From Ilex aquifolium (lineage: Eukaryota; Streptophyta; Magnoliopsida; Aquifoliales; Aquifoliaceae), in NCBI GenBank assembly GCA_951799425.1, contig OX637397.1:21705064-21769063 (forward strand): a DNA stretch of 64,000 nt, written 5' to 3'. Positions 23,481-34,665 of this stretch are shown piece after piece. The notes below the pieces were generated by a model, which did not search any database, had not been told where the DNA came from, and saw nothing but the letters and a program-made list of their open reading frames with translations. The translations under genes were made by a program, and so were the position numbers. Positions within the stretch are counted from its first letter, which is position 1. Every line of letters starts with the position of its first letter.

Positions 23481-24277
23481 AACATCATAGAATAAGTCAT
23501 GGCATGATGTCGTAAAAGAACATGTGAATGGGTTTCAAGTTAATGTCATCACAAACCCTCACGCTTTTGTACATAATTCTTAGGATGATAAAAATTTGGG
23601 TCTGAAATTTATTTCATTTGAAATTAGACATCCTAAAATTTCCAACGATAGCTTATTTGCTTAATTTTGACTTCTGTAACAATAGTTATAGCCCATCGAA
23701 GTCGGGGAAAAATTGTAGTATTAAACTGACATACCGTTAGGTTTATGTACAACATACCGGTATAACAAAACAAAATAGTGACCTACCGGTAGGTTCAAAA
23801 ACAAAGGGTTGTGCTACCGGTAGGTTTATGTCTAACTTACCGGTAGGTTCCAAAACAGAAGGTTGTCCTACCGGGAGGTTTATGTTCATCCTACCGGTAG
23901 CAGGTTTCTGTCCAACCTACCGATAGGTTCAAAATAGAGGGTTGACCTACCGATAGGTTTGGGTCTGACCTACCGGTAGGTTTGGGTTTGACCTACTAGT
24001 AGGTTCCCAACAAAAACCCTTCCTACCTGTTTGTTCTTGTTGTCCTATCACTAGGTCAAGCTCGAAAACTAATCTATCGGTAGGTTATGTCCTGAGTCCT
24101 ACCAGTTCGTCTATGTTTTCTTTCCTTCTTCTTTTCCACCCTGACGGCTATGGTTTTTGCCTTAGTTTTTCTCGTTCCTCATACTCAAACAAACATATTC
24201 ACAACAGTTAGTACATAACAAATAATATGAAATGCACATGGTTGTACCCTCAAGTCCTAAGGTAATTGAGAACCTAT
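23481..24277 (-). other. 5' leader of the Tekay-like element
   Basis: Untranslated region between primer-binding site and gag. Its middle is the ACCGGT palindrome array. No gene is seen. Confidence 0.6.
23720..24115. repeat. ACCTACCGGTAGGT palindrome array
   Basis: More than a dozen copies of CTACCGGTAG or variants, spaced by 15-30 bp. Full 14-bp palindromes ACCTACCGGTAGGT occur near 23965; one copy near 23990 is ACCTACTAGTAGGT, still a perfect palindrome after changing both central arms. The array lies in the element leader, not in the LTR. Confidence 0.85.
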
Positions 24278-24290
24278 GCTATGATACTAA
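24278..24290 (-). promoter_or_regulatory. Degenerate primer-binding site (initiator tRNA-Met type)
   Basis: On the minus strand TTAGTATCATAGC, two bases beyond the LTR end, differs at few positions from TTGGTATCAGAGC, the usual tRNA-iMet site of gypsy elements. Its position between LTR and gag fixes the orientation of the element. Confidence 0.65.
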
Positions 24291-24292
24291 AC

Positions 24293-26504
24293 TGTGACGC
24301 CCCAATTCCCGGGGATCCTTAATGTTCGTAGCCTCATTAATTACCCTAAGGCCATGGTCCTGGTGGACTAATCCTAACGGAATTCCGGTAGAATCTCCTT
24401 TGTACATAGAGCTCCACCCAAAAAATAACCTAAGTCAATAAACAATTCATATTGACCTTCCAAGGTCTAACATACACATCTAATCCAATCTATGCATTAG
24501 ACAACAATAACAAGTTCAAATGTAAACCATTCAGTTAAACAAAAGAAGAGTTTACAAAAAGTCCCCATAGACAAGCCTTTCAAAAAGACTATACAATCTT
24601 GTATAACCCAAAATACTACGAGGCTATCAAATTTATAATTGGGACCTAACATCTATACATCCAAGATAAGAGCCCGAGCTCCGGCTCCATCATCAAAGTG
24701 GACCCATGTGAGAGCCATCTGTGGAAGCGTGCGTATTACCTGAAAAATATTCCCACAACGGGTGAGCCTAAGCCCAGTAGGGTATCTCTTATAGAATACC
24801 TCCCAAACCAAATGCATATGATATTATGTACATATAACTCAACAATCACATATATACAACAAGTAACATAAAAGAATTTTACTAAACATGCTGAGCCATG
24901 AGTGATGTTTCATGAATGCATGTTCGACTCCAAACCCATTCTCGGGTTCCCATGCATACCCATGATGTAATGCCATGTCATGAACCGGGCAATTCCAAGC
25001 CCCCGCCATTGAGCTATACACACCCAATGACCATTTCAATTATTATCTTGTCTTTAGGGGCAGTTAATTATGGCCTTTACCAACGAGCTACCAAACCGTT
25101 AACGGATCTCGAGGACATCTCACATCCGGCTCCATTTTCGCCGACACACTTTTATGAACTCGTTACACCACCGGAAAATGTTTTACCGAATAAACTGGGT
25201 CTTGCACCTAAGAGAGAATCTAGCCCTTCTTGCTATGCCCCGACATATTTCCATGCAATTTCCCATGAGACTCGATTGGACCTTGGTCCAATCTTTCCAA
25301 GCCCCACCCATCACTCACCTATGTCATAAGTGATTTATCCATGTATAACACTCATAACCATGCCAAATGTCTCATGGATGTGATGTTTAACCCGTGCACG
25401 TGCAATGTATGTACAATTGCATTTCAGTTGAAAACACAATGTCAATTATAACATTAAAGTATATAAGAACATTCTAGCATATCATCCAACACATGTTATA
25501 TACATTGATTAACTCAAATAACATGCTTGAATACATTTAGGCATTTTATCAAACATATAAGGTGCATAATTGTAAACACCTAGCATAATCTACATATAAA
25601 ACATGTTCAACAACCCAACTCAAGTAGAAATTAGGCAACATGCTCATAGGTTCCAATTAATTCACTAGCTACATTAATTATAGGCTAATCATGTGATTAC
25701 CATACATTTGCTCAAACTCATCTTATATGCAAACCCTAGATTGAAAACGAATCTAAATAGAAGGGAACCTCCACCTCTTTCAAGCAAATGGTGGTGAAGA
25801 AAACCGTTGAAAATCCCAACCAAGTCTCCCACAAGCCCTAGACAAAGCCATTGACCCAAAGATGGTGGAAAATAGTCGATATTGGTGTTGATAAGTAGCC
25901 CTCGTCGTGTAGAGCAACTTTAATTCTTGGTTGATCAATATTTAACGATTGGATTGGGAGTTAAGTGTGAAGAAGGAAGAAAAAAAAGATGGGTTGGAGA
26001 AGTGGAAGCTCTTCTCTCTCTCTCTAATGTTTTTGGCCAAGAAAAATCGAAGACTAAGTCTTCCATTTAGTTTGGCTTTTAATTGCTTAGTGTAGGGCTT
26101 GCCACTTGTCCTTTTTTAATTGGTTGGAAATCTCCCATAGCTAATCACACTTTGACATGTGTTAAGTGTGGATAATGGTAGTTAGATAACTATTTTAATT
26201 ATATCGTGGGTCCTGCGAATAAAATCCAAGTTGCTTGAATTTTAATCGTGTATCTCTTCATTGCGTATTTTCCCTCGTAATACATAAAAATTTCGACTGT
26301 CTCGAAATTTAACAAAATTTGTATGCCCTACTCATTTTCGCGAGACGAGTCCAACAGTGAGATATGTTTCGTCATCCAAGTTATATAAAATTTTAGAATT
26401 TTAACCTTGCTTAAACGGCTTAATTATCGTATTTACCCATTTAATCGATTTATTAAACTTTTCCAAGTTTTATAGCTTGGGTGATCAATTCTAAAATTGT
26501 TGCA
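24293..26504 (-). repeat. 5' LTR of the Tekay-like element
   Basis: The inner edge is TGTGACGCCCC at 24293 (GGGGCGTCACA on the coding strand). The outer edge is uncertain; a CA at 26503-26504 would give a TG start. Internal landmarks are shared with the LTRs at 1-2070, 5345-7648 and 60480-61990. The 137-codon frame at 24916-25329 lies in the LTR and is not preserved in the related LTR at 5345-7648. The partner 3' LTR is not in the window. Confidence 0.65.
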
Positions 26505-27716
26505 CTTACCCCTTTCTCGCGCTCTCTCGCTTTTCCTTTGTCCATCTTGCTTGCCATTTTGGGTTGATTTGATTTTTGGAGATATAAGTACTCTTCGGGG
26601 GAGTATTTGTTTACTCTTTGTGGTCAGCTAAGTTTACACAACACTCCAATAGGACTTTCTATTTTTATCAATTTATGTTTTGTCCTTTTTGACAATAAAT
26701 TTTGTTTCCCTCCTATTTTTTCACTATTATTTTAAATAAGATACGTTTATCCTAAATGTCTTGAATGAAAATATAAATATATCTTTTTTTTGTTCCAAAA
26801 AAATAGAGTAGAGAGCAAGTTTGACTCTCTACATTTTAGAGAGTTTAAATAAAGAGTCAATTGGAGAAGAAATTTTAAGAGTCGACTCTCTATAATAGAG
26901 AATTGAGTGGTAAAAGACAGTATATTGAAGATGCTCTTATATCTTCTTTTCTCTTCAATAAAAATATATAGAGATAGATTGGTTTTTTTTTTTTCCAATA
27001 GGTGGATGAGTGTTGTTCAAACTCAACATAACTTTGTAGTTTTGGGGTTGGCTACACAAATCTTATTTTGTCATTGTACTATACTAAGGACCATACTTTT
27101 TTATTAAAACATAAGTTGTCATATATTTTTTATTATTATTTTATTTAAAGTTAATGTTTGATCTTTCTCTATCTCTTTTATTACCGTCAATAGTAAAAGC
27201 ATCACTATTTCTCATTGGTGTAGTAGTAGTAGACTGTTTATAAATATGTCTAAGCCACTTAAATTAATTTTCTCTTACTTTATCTACACTATGTGTTACA
27301 TCTATTTTTTAAGGATTTTTTTATTCCTAATTCTATCATTACTAGTTTTGTCACATATCCACCTTAACATTCTCATTTCCACTACAATCAATATTTTGTA
27401 AATATTATTTCTTAATTATCCAACACTAATCAGTACCTTAAAGCATAGCTGGTAGTATGACTATTTTATAGAACAATAAAAATTAAATAAAATAGAGCCC
27501 CTAAACGGCCAAGAGAAACAAGTGTAAACACCAATATCTTCACAGTAGGTATATAAATGTCCTCATTTTGGCATAAGGGATAGTAAGAAATAAAATCAAC
27601 ATAACTATGATTCCCCCTTGAAGAAATGACTTCAATGGCAAATCCATAAATAGACTAGGGGGTATGGCCTCCGGACCCCCCTTGATTTTTGAAAATTGCC
27701 TCTTGGTACTTCAAAC
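26505..27716. other. AT-rich downstream flank of the dioxygenase gene
   Basis: No gene is seen. At 26805-26940 there are hairpin-rich strings (TAGAGAG..CTCTCTA and the palindrome AGAGTCGACTCT) ending ATTGAAGATGCTCTTA. This resembles one end of a MITE of the GAGCATCTCCAAT type, but I cannot find its other end or a target duplication. Confidence 0.5.
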
Positions 27717-27722
27717 TTTATT
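27717..27722 (-). promoter_or_regulatory. Candidate poly(A) signal of the dioxygenase gene
   Basis: AATAAA on the minus strand, about 37 bp past the stop codon. Plant signals are loose, so this is only a positional candidate. Confidence 0.4.
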
Positions 27723-27758
27723 GTCATTTTAAGGAGTATAGATCATGGTGGCTCGTCA

Positions 27759-28001
27759 TCACCGCTTGAAATGAGCTAGAGTACCAATACAATCTTTTCT
27801 GTCGGACCTATAACGGGCAACATAATCTGCGAAAAGGACTTCCTTGTATAGTGGAGGACCCTGAAGCTCCTCTATTGGTCCAATTGGCCTGGATATAATT
27901 CGAGTGCTTTGAAAGAAGAAACAAGAAGCTAATACCCTCGATTTGATAGATGTAGCTAGTACTCTATGCTCCACGCTCTTGAACTTGTCGTTCGTAATAA
28001 G
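27759..28001 (-). CDS. Dioxygenase exon 3
   Basis: The acceptor GGGAATAG|CTT is at 28002/28001, phase 0. It begins LITNDKFKSVEHRVLA, with the second iron-binding His in VEHR. It continues SRVLASCFFF where relatives have a R-x-S motif, then PLYKEVLFADYV and the stop TGA at 27759-27761 after HFKR. Confidence 0.9.
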   Translation of the reverse strand, partial: LITNDKFKSVEHRVLATSIKSRVLASCFFFQSTRIISRPIGPIEELQGPPLYKEVLFADYVARYRSDRKDCIGTLAHFKR

Positions 28002-31000
28002 CTATTCCCATCATTATAAACTATATCAGTAATCTATACACAAATGCAATAATGCTTTACAAAAATGTACTTTCTACTAACTATGTGGATGGTCCAAATA
28101 ACATCAAAATGAAGAAGAATAATAAGAACCACGAATGTTCATAGTAATTAAGGCTCGACACTGGACCAGGGTTGGATCACCAAACAACGGTTTGTGGTCT
28201 CCCATGGGCCAAGTTATTGGATGGTCAATGGGTAAAATCGTGCAGCTCGCCCCAAAGAAAGGGTGGTGATGGGGAGGGCCTTCAAATGGACTATACAATT
28301 GAATTTCATTTTATAATTTTGATAATAAAAATTGAGTTTTGAATCTTCATGGGCTAGATTGTTGGAACAAGACGGGTGGATTAGGTTATCCACTAACTCA
28401 TTGGGCTAAAGGTTCTTCACTTGCAGACTCAACTCTTGACCCAATGGCTACGTACTTTTGGCCAGCCCATGGGCAATTTGCCCGGTATTACTAATAAGGG
28501 CCATTTGGAAGTCGGTACACTAAATTATACATAATTGTAAAAAATTACACAGAAAAAAATGTGTTGTAAAAAAATAAACTGATGAGATTCAAAGACTTAA
28601 CTGCCCATTTTTTAAAATTTACTTTCCTAAAAACGGTTTTAGGAATATATCTTAACATTAATTGGGTACACAATGATAAGACTTAACCGCTTGCTTTTAA
28701 GAACATTACTTTCCTAAAAACGGTTTTAGGAATATATCTTAAAATTAATTAGTTATACAGTGATAAGGCTTAACCGCTAGATTTTAGGAACATTAATTCG
28801 CGAAAAGTTTCATCTTCGGAAAACGGTTACCGCTTCTTCTTCCTATCTAAAAATTGTTTCATCTTCCTCAGCGAGAAGCCCTAAATCGTTCATTGAACAT
28901 CTACATGATTTTGTCTTTGAAAGGAAAATTTTACTGGTCTGCCATTGTAGATGTTAGTTCGTCTATATTTCTCGCATAGTGTAACAAAGACAGTGTAACA
29001 ATACAGTGTAACACAGACAGTGTTAAGTGGTGTTGTGGATGTGGTAACAAATTCAAAACAGAACTGGACTGCTACAATGAAGTTATATGCAAATATATGT
29101 TTGACAAAATGTAACAGTACAATATTTTGTGTAAGTAAATTGGTACACTGTTATTGTTACACTGTAAACGCATATATACAGGATGAACTTCAGTTATGGT
29201 GTTCGCATATAAAAAAAAAGTATAATCACCTTTAAAATGACAGACATAAACCTAAATAGAATTATGAATTCAAACCTTGTAATTGCTTAGATTGAATGAC
29301 AATGATGAAATAATATTTTCAGACTTGTATTGATAAATAGCTTTCAGGTCGGAGAAGAAGAAGACAACAAATGATACTGTTATAAAATTTAAAATTCAAA
29401 CCAACTGATTTATCCTCAAAATAAAAAGAAGAATCAAATCTTCCATTAAATTAGGAAATTTTTAATGCATAAATATAATTTAAAAAAAAAACAGTTTCCA
29501 AAAATAATTGCATGATTTAAGGGAGGACACAAATGTCAAAAAAAATTCAAAAATTTCAAATTATGTACTTGTACACAATTAAGATCTAAAATTAAGGACT
29601 TCCTTACTTTACATTTTTTTCTGTGTATTTTTTTACAATTAAACTCAATTTAGTGTACCCCTTCCAATTTACCGTACTAATAATTTTAGAATGTTCTGAG
29701 AAAGTCATTAATTCGAATTAGTGGATAAGCTAAAGTTTGTCCGTAAGATAGGTTTTTGTATAAGATTTTTCTTTATTTATATGTTTATTTTTTATTAATA
29801 TATGAGTAATATTATTTACTGACATAATCATTCATAACTATTGAATTGACAATAGACCTTAATTTTTTTTTTTTAGACCCACGACCAATCTAATAGTTGT
29901 GATAATAAATTATATCAGTAAATTAAGTCCAAATAACATTATTGTTAATATATATCGTGAGGATGCAAGTGAAATGAGATGTATAAACACGTATCAGTAA
30001 TTCATGCAAATCATATATATACCTGCATTAGATCTCCCATGTTGGCTATGAGAGATCCTTGCAAAGGGTTCAAATCAACCCACTGACTCTGATGGAGAAC
30101 TTGGAGACCACCAACATTGTCCTGGAGAAGAATAGTTAAAAAGGGCAAGTCTGAATGCGGAATAATGCCTTGAGTCATCTCCGGCTGGGGGCAAGCTGGA
30201 TAATAATGGCACATTAATGTTCCACTTGTCATGTATTCTTTGTCTGAAAGATAGTTCCTGTTTAGCCCTAGAGCCTCAGATAGCAATTCAGCCAACGTCT
30301 CTTTCAATTTTATCACCCATTTCATGTATTCTTCTACTTCAAACCTGTACAAGACATGGGTGGAGCGAAGGAATTATTAACATCAATTACTCTTTCAGGA
30401 TGTTATTGGTATAATACTTTTTTCTTTTTTAAAGTATTCTTGAAGTCGCGTTTATTTTGTATTTTGGGTTTTTTTTTTTTTGCTTTTTTCTAGTTCGGAT
30501 TTGCTTTTTAAATTCTCAATTTATAAACGTACAATAATAGTCAAGATTCATTCAATTTTAATCTATTTCGATCCAATGATACAAAATCCAATCCTATAAT
30601 TTTTTTGGAACTAAAAAAATCATATTCTCTACACGATTCCAATATCGGACAACTTAATTAACATATTCCCCAATGTCAGATAATCACACTAATTCACATC
30701 TATCTTTCTTTTTTTTTCTCTGTAATCACTTTTATTTTAAATTACATAATTTAAAAAATAAAATAAAAATAAATTATTATTTAAAATATAAATATTATAT
30801 AATTAATGATCAATTTTTGTATTACAGAATAATTATATGTACAAATTATTGCTAGTTTATCTATAGGGGGAGAGAGAAGGGAGAAAACTACTTCCCTAAA
30901 ATTTAAAAAAATGCGTTTGCAAAGTGACTCTTGGAATTATAGAGCCGATATTTTCAATAATGACCTCCTCTTCCCCGTCTTGTCCTCTAGACATAATTCT

Positions 31001-33243
31001 TGTATGATGTCACACCGTTCCCATCATTTGAAGTTCTTTATTTCGCATCAGGGGCGGAGTTAGAAACTTCTTTTAGTGGGGACAACTTATGCCACAATAA
31101 AAAATTAAAAATTGTAAAACTAATATAATTTTAAAAATTATTAGTTTTTCCTACCTTTTAATAACTACAATTTCATTAAAAAGACATTAATTGGTGACCA
31201 ATCCCGCATACACAAGCAATGTAAGAAAAGTGTCAATAAGAAATTAACACTCTGATGGTCTACCGACTCACGACAAGTGAGTGATGATTGGAGTGCTTCT
31301 AATCTTCTATTCAATTGTAGGTTTGAGTTATTGTCGTTGTTTTAGGATGAGTAGATCTCTGATTTGGTGTGTCATTACAGAGGAAAAAACAATAAATTTG
31401 AGAGAGAGGAAAAACTAAAAAGAAAGTCGGGAATTAAGTCGTCTGAAGATATTTTTAAGTCTAATTCTTAAAACTCTATGACTCTCTTAAGTCTAATTTT
31501 TTTACTTTAAGAGAGAATTGTACTTATTCTCTAAAATATAAAATTATCCAAAATCTTTAATATTTGGTTTTTTTTAATTTATTTTATTCTAAAAAATAAT
31601 ATTCAACAAAGCTCAAAACATGCCTTACAAAGACAAAAAAAAAAAAAAACAATTAGAAAATAGATTTCTCAACTTATAGGCACACCTAGTCTATAATACC
31701 CCTAAACAAACTGGTTCGAACCACTTCTATTCCACCATCCAACCACCATAGACATCGGCCAAGACACCAAGTAGGTCCAAATAAGATGAGTGCTATCCTA
31801 TAGATATGAACCATCTAAATTTACGTTTTGTAATCTATATCACTTGTTTATATATTCAGGACGAATAATATTATTTAAATTTAAAATTTTAATTTAATTT
31901 ATTGACCTAATGATGTGATTTCAATAAAAATAATAAATCAATAAAAATTTTAATATTTAGTCTACAATCAATCTAAAAATCATAATAAATTTAAGTCAAA
32001 CAAATTAAATTAATAAATTAGCTACAATAACATTGTTCATTCAACCCAACAGGCAACAAGTAGTTTGGCTAACTCAGAACAACAAGCAATTAGTTAGCAT
32101 AGGACAGCTGGTTCACACCCATAGACTAATAGGTAAGCTGGCAGCTTTATTATACATTTTATAATATTACACGCGTCATAACCGCAAGTACTTTCAACCT
32201 CTTCTTCGTTTTGAAGAAAAAAAACTCATAAACCTACATGAATGAGAACACAAAAAGGGTAGCAAGAGTTTACCTGACTTCAACAGTGGGGGCAAACAAA
32301 TAAATCATTGTAAATTTTCTAAAATCTTAAACAAATCCTTAATATTTTTCGGATTGCAATGGGGCAGTTGCCCCCAACGTAAATCCCCCCCAACCCCCCC
32401 CCAAATCACTCTAACCACAAGTTTTTTGATTTTTTTTATTATAGAAATCTCTGATACACTCAATCACCTGTTAATCACAAGCATAAGTTAAATATAATTT
32501 TTTCTTACGATTCTGAGCATGATTTAATAATTTAAACTACTGATGCACTCAGTGACTCGGCAACCCACACATCAGTTAAACATTAGTTTTGCGTACGATT
32601 TTATCAATGATTTATCGATATTTCAAGTCTAATAAATAGAATTCTGGAAGTAAACTACTCTATACCTGCAAGCTGGGGGTAACATGTCAGGATCCACTAT
32701 AGTGTCCTCACGAAATTGAATACTTAATGAATCCCTCCAATCTCTAGCTTTAAGGAAACCTTCGTCGCTATAGAATCTAACACTTTGCGTAGGATCAGGA
32801 GAATACAGTTCTATCTTAGCCTTGCTAGGTTGTTCATGGAACCGTCTCACTCCTTCCAACATTTCATCCAAAACGTTGAACGGAATTCCGTGATTAATCA
32901 TTTGAAAGAATCCCCAATTTTCAGAAGCTTTCCGAATTTCTTCTACGATCTTTGTTCGCCGATCACCACTACTTTCAAGGCCTGCAAAATCGATGACGGG
33001 TACTTGGAGGTTAACATCGCTGGCGTTGCATGATTTCTCCGGCGGGTTTATGAAGACTTTTGGTATCTTGAGCACCCCTGAATCTACTGGTCCTTTAACA
33101 CCGGCTTTCATTTCTTCCATCTCTTTCATTTCTTTTTTTCCGTTATGTTGTCCGATTGATTGCTCTGCAGAGGCTGAAATGGCTTCCATATGGGCTGTGA
33201 TATACAAAGTTTGAGTTTGAGTGCACGTATTATTATGATTCAT
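27759..33243 (-). CDS. 2-oxoglutarate/Fe(II)-dependent dioxygenase (ACC oxidase homolog 1-like)
   Basis: Three exons: 32666-33243, 30023-30344 and 27759-28001. All junctions are GT-AG and the phases agree, giving 1143 nt or 380 residues from the first ATG. A second ATG at 33189 (MEAISASAE) gives 362 residues, nearer the usual family length, and I favour it. Exon 1 has the family N terminus (AGVKGPVDSG, IPKVFI), the DIOX_N core (VPVIDFAGL, NWGFFQMINHGIP) and the RDWRDSLS motif. Exon 2 has the HSD iron ligands and exon 3 the second His. The group is related to ACC oxidase by fold, but such homologues are not known to make ethylene; most act in specialised metabolism and the substrate here cannot be read. 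Oddity: the usual RxS motif for 2-oxoglutarate reads RVL, without the Ser. The introns (about 2.0 and 2.3 kb) are swollen by transposons. No stop or frameshift is present. Confidence 0.9.
28071..28416. repeat. Dispersed repeat, right copy (in intron 2)
   Basis: Same orientation as 4983-5330 and very similar. The two copies diverge outside these limits. Confidence 0.8.
28489..29683. mobile_element. Non-autonomous Mutator-like element with 9-bp TSD
   Basis: The element is 28498-29674 (1177 bp). TACTAATAA flanks it at 28489-28497 and 29675-29683. The ends are inverted repeats of about 65 bp: the shared strings GTACACTAAATT, AATTGTAAAAAA and TACACAGAAAAAAATGT occur in order at the left end and, inverted, at the right end. 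Long terminal inverted repeats and 9-bp duplications are typical of Mutator superfamily elements. No transposase is encoded; a 71-codon frame at 29020-29235 has no recognisable product. The segment 28800-28900 reads like a gene 5' region, so a captured fragment is possible but unproven. Confidence 0.9.
28621..28794. repeat. 87-bp tandem duplication inside the Mutator-like element
   Basis: Two units (28621-28707 and 28708-28794), each starting ACTTTCCTAAAAACGGTTTT. Each holds a hairpin CCTAAAA-ACGG-TTTTAGG. Confidence 0.85.
30023..30344 (-). CDS. Dioxygenase exon 2
   Basis: The acceptor TTGTACAG|G at 30345/30344 completes the Arg codon; the donor ATGCAG|GTATAT is at 30023/30022. It encodes CHYYPACPQPE, the Fe ligands in IIPHSDLPF, then TILLQDNVGGLQV and the NMGDLMQ end, in the standard order of the family. 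Confidence 0.92.
30345..32665 (-). other. Dioxygenase intron 1
   Basis: 2321 bp, AT-rich. CAGGGGCGGAGTTAG at 31049 resembles the terminus of a non-autonomous hAT element. A possible partner is the GGGGCAGTTGCCCCC string at 32360-32374 with cytosine runs after it, but no 8-bp duplication is visible. The rest shows no element or gene. Confidence 0.6.
31049..32400. mobile_element. Possible hAT-derived insertion in intron 1
   Basis: Only the left terminus (CAGGGGCGGAG) is convincing. The right edge is inferred from a G/C-run motif and lacks a proper inverted terminus and target duplication. Confidence 0.3.
32666..33243 (-). CDS. Dioxygenase exon 1
   Basis: It ends CTTGCAG|GTATAG at 32666/32665, after two bases of an Arg codon (PPACR). 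It carries the non-haem dioxygenase N-terminal region. Confidence 0.9.
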
Positions 33244-33331
33244 ATGGTTTGATATACAAGCAACAGAGACTGGTATCTATATGTGTTCACACTTGCATAA
33301 TAAATTAGAGAAAGGAAACCCATAATGTATG

Positions 33332-33339
33332 ATAAATAG
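33332..33339 (-). promoter_or_regulatory. Candidate TATA box of the dioxygenase gene
   Basis: CTATTTAT on the minus strand, about 90 bp before the first ATG and 145 bp before the preferred one. The context is AT-rich, so the call is weak. Confidence 0.3.
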
Positions 33340-33404
33340 TGTGGACAAAAATAGCTGTTTGTATATGGTTGGCATAAACCACAAGGTGGTGGCAGGGCCG
33401 GCTC

Positions 33405-34020
33405 CATAGAGGGGTCCAAACCGAAAGTGTGAAAAGTTAATTATGAATACATATGATATATTATAATTAAAAAATTAGTTGGTCTGATCAAATAACATTG
33501 ATAAAAATAGACAACTAAGAAAACATTAATTACAAATTACAAAAAAAATAATGTTATTGGGACTTAAAAATTTAATCTAATAATGTGGTATCATTGCCAC
33601 AATTGAATTAACACTAAATTTTAATATTTGATGAGGTACACAATCAATCTAAGAATTATAGTGAATTAGATCAATAAATTATATTCTAATAACATTGTTC
33701 ATTCTCTTACAAAATTTGACAGGGCCGGCAGATCCTAGCTAAACGAAAGTTTGACAGGGCCTTTCAAAATTTATTATGAATATATCTTGAAAGCAGTGAG
33801 TAGGGAAAAAAAAAAAAGTGATTAATAGGGGTTGTGAGAGGGTGGGGGGAGGCCGTCAGACAGATCCTAGCCAAACGAGAGTTTGACAAAGCCTTTTAAA
33901 ATTATTATGATTAATACGGGTTGTGAGAGGATAGGTGGGTGGGGACCGGCCGACAAATCCTAGTAACCGAAAGTTTGATGAGGCCTTTCAAAATGTATTA
34001 TGAATATATATATAATGTGA
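33405..34020. repeat. Diverged short repeats upstream of the dioxygenase gene
   Basis: Three units starting near 33718, 33853 and 33947 share the order GAT/AATCCTAG..AAC, GAAAGTTTGA, GGCCTTTCAAAAT and TATTATGAATAT, with GGGTTGTGAGAGG between them. A relative with CAGGGCCGGCTCCATAGAGG lies at 33408 and another at 60187. CAGGGCCGG starts suggest hAT-type terminal sequence. Confidence 0.6.
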
Positions 34021-34055
34021 GAATGGAAAACCATATATATATTGATGATACCTAG

Positions 34056-34643
34056 TGATGGTGTTTTTTCTCGTAAATGAGCAGTGAGTTCGAGTGCAAT
34101 GACAAATGATAGATCTGAGCTACAAGGCTCGTGAATTGGTGAGTGAATGCTCTGGTTATCAGAAGAGTAGTGTGTGAAACACAGTAGAAATATAGTGGTT
34201 CACCGGATGATGAGCTCGGCTAGTCCACTCTACAATGGAGACTCTTGCTCCTGAAGCGTATATTTATTCAAAAAAAAATGTTTATAGATTGCTCCTTGAT
34301 GCCCTTAGGGTCCCCCCCTTTTTGGTTGGGGCAATGTACAGTACTTATAATGCCATTCCTAACTATAGGAGATCTCTACCGAGATCTTCTCCTTTTATCC
34401 GTGGGATCTCCCTTAATTCTGGGAGAGGATCTTGGTCAATTGAGTGTTTTACGCCTGGGATGCTGCTTGACTATTGTTTCGGAGGTGCCAACTGTTATCT
34501 TGCTACTTCCTTATCATTTCGGCTATTATTTCGCTTGGGAGGAGCTCGAGTTTTGGTCTTCTGAGCTCTGGAGCTTCGAACTGACCTCCCGAACTGATCT
34601 CCTAGGCTGAGCTCATACTTGGGATTAATTCTTGGTATCATCA
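34056..34643 (-). repeat. 3' LTR of element A
   Basis: 588 bp. On the minus strand a TATA-like TTATAAGTAC is at 34341-34350, aligned with TATAAATA in the LTRs of B. The plus-strand frames 34235-34610 exist only because this LTR has few stops and are not genes. Confidence 0.93.
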
Positions 34644-34665
34644 GTTGCCCCCCAACCCTTAGTCC
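34644..34665 (-). promoter_or_regulatory. Polypurine tract of element A
   Basis: Minus strand: GGACTAAGGGTTGGGGGGCAAC directly before the LTR TGATGATACC (two bases at the left are context). Element B has GGGGCTGGGGGGCAAC at the same place. Confidence 0.8.

Larger units (their letters stand above)
28002..30022 (-). other. Dioxygenase intron 2, filled by two repeats
   Basis: 2021 bp. It contains the dispersed repeat 28071-28416 and the Mutator-like element 28498-29674. Without them about 0.5 kb would remain. Confidence 0.85.

Noticed and set aside
24916..25329. 137-codon plus-strand frame
   Set aside because: It lies inside an LTR on the strand opposite to the element and is not kept in the related LTR at 5345-7648.
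26805..26940. A complete MITE downstream of the dioxygenase gene
   Set aside because: Only one convincing terminus (ATTGAAGATGCTCTTA); no partner end or target duplication found.
29020..29235. 71-codon frame in the Mutator-like element as a transposase
   Set aside because: Too short, no catalytic or zinc-finger motif, AT-rich context.
34235..34610. Plus-strand frames in the LTR of element A (also 46901-47222)
   Set aside because: Both copies are LTR sequence; the frames overlap the promoter region of the element and have no recognisable product.
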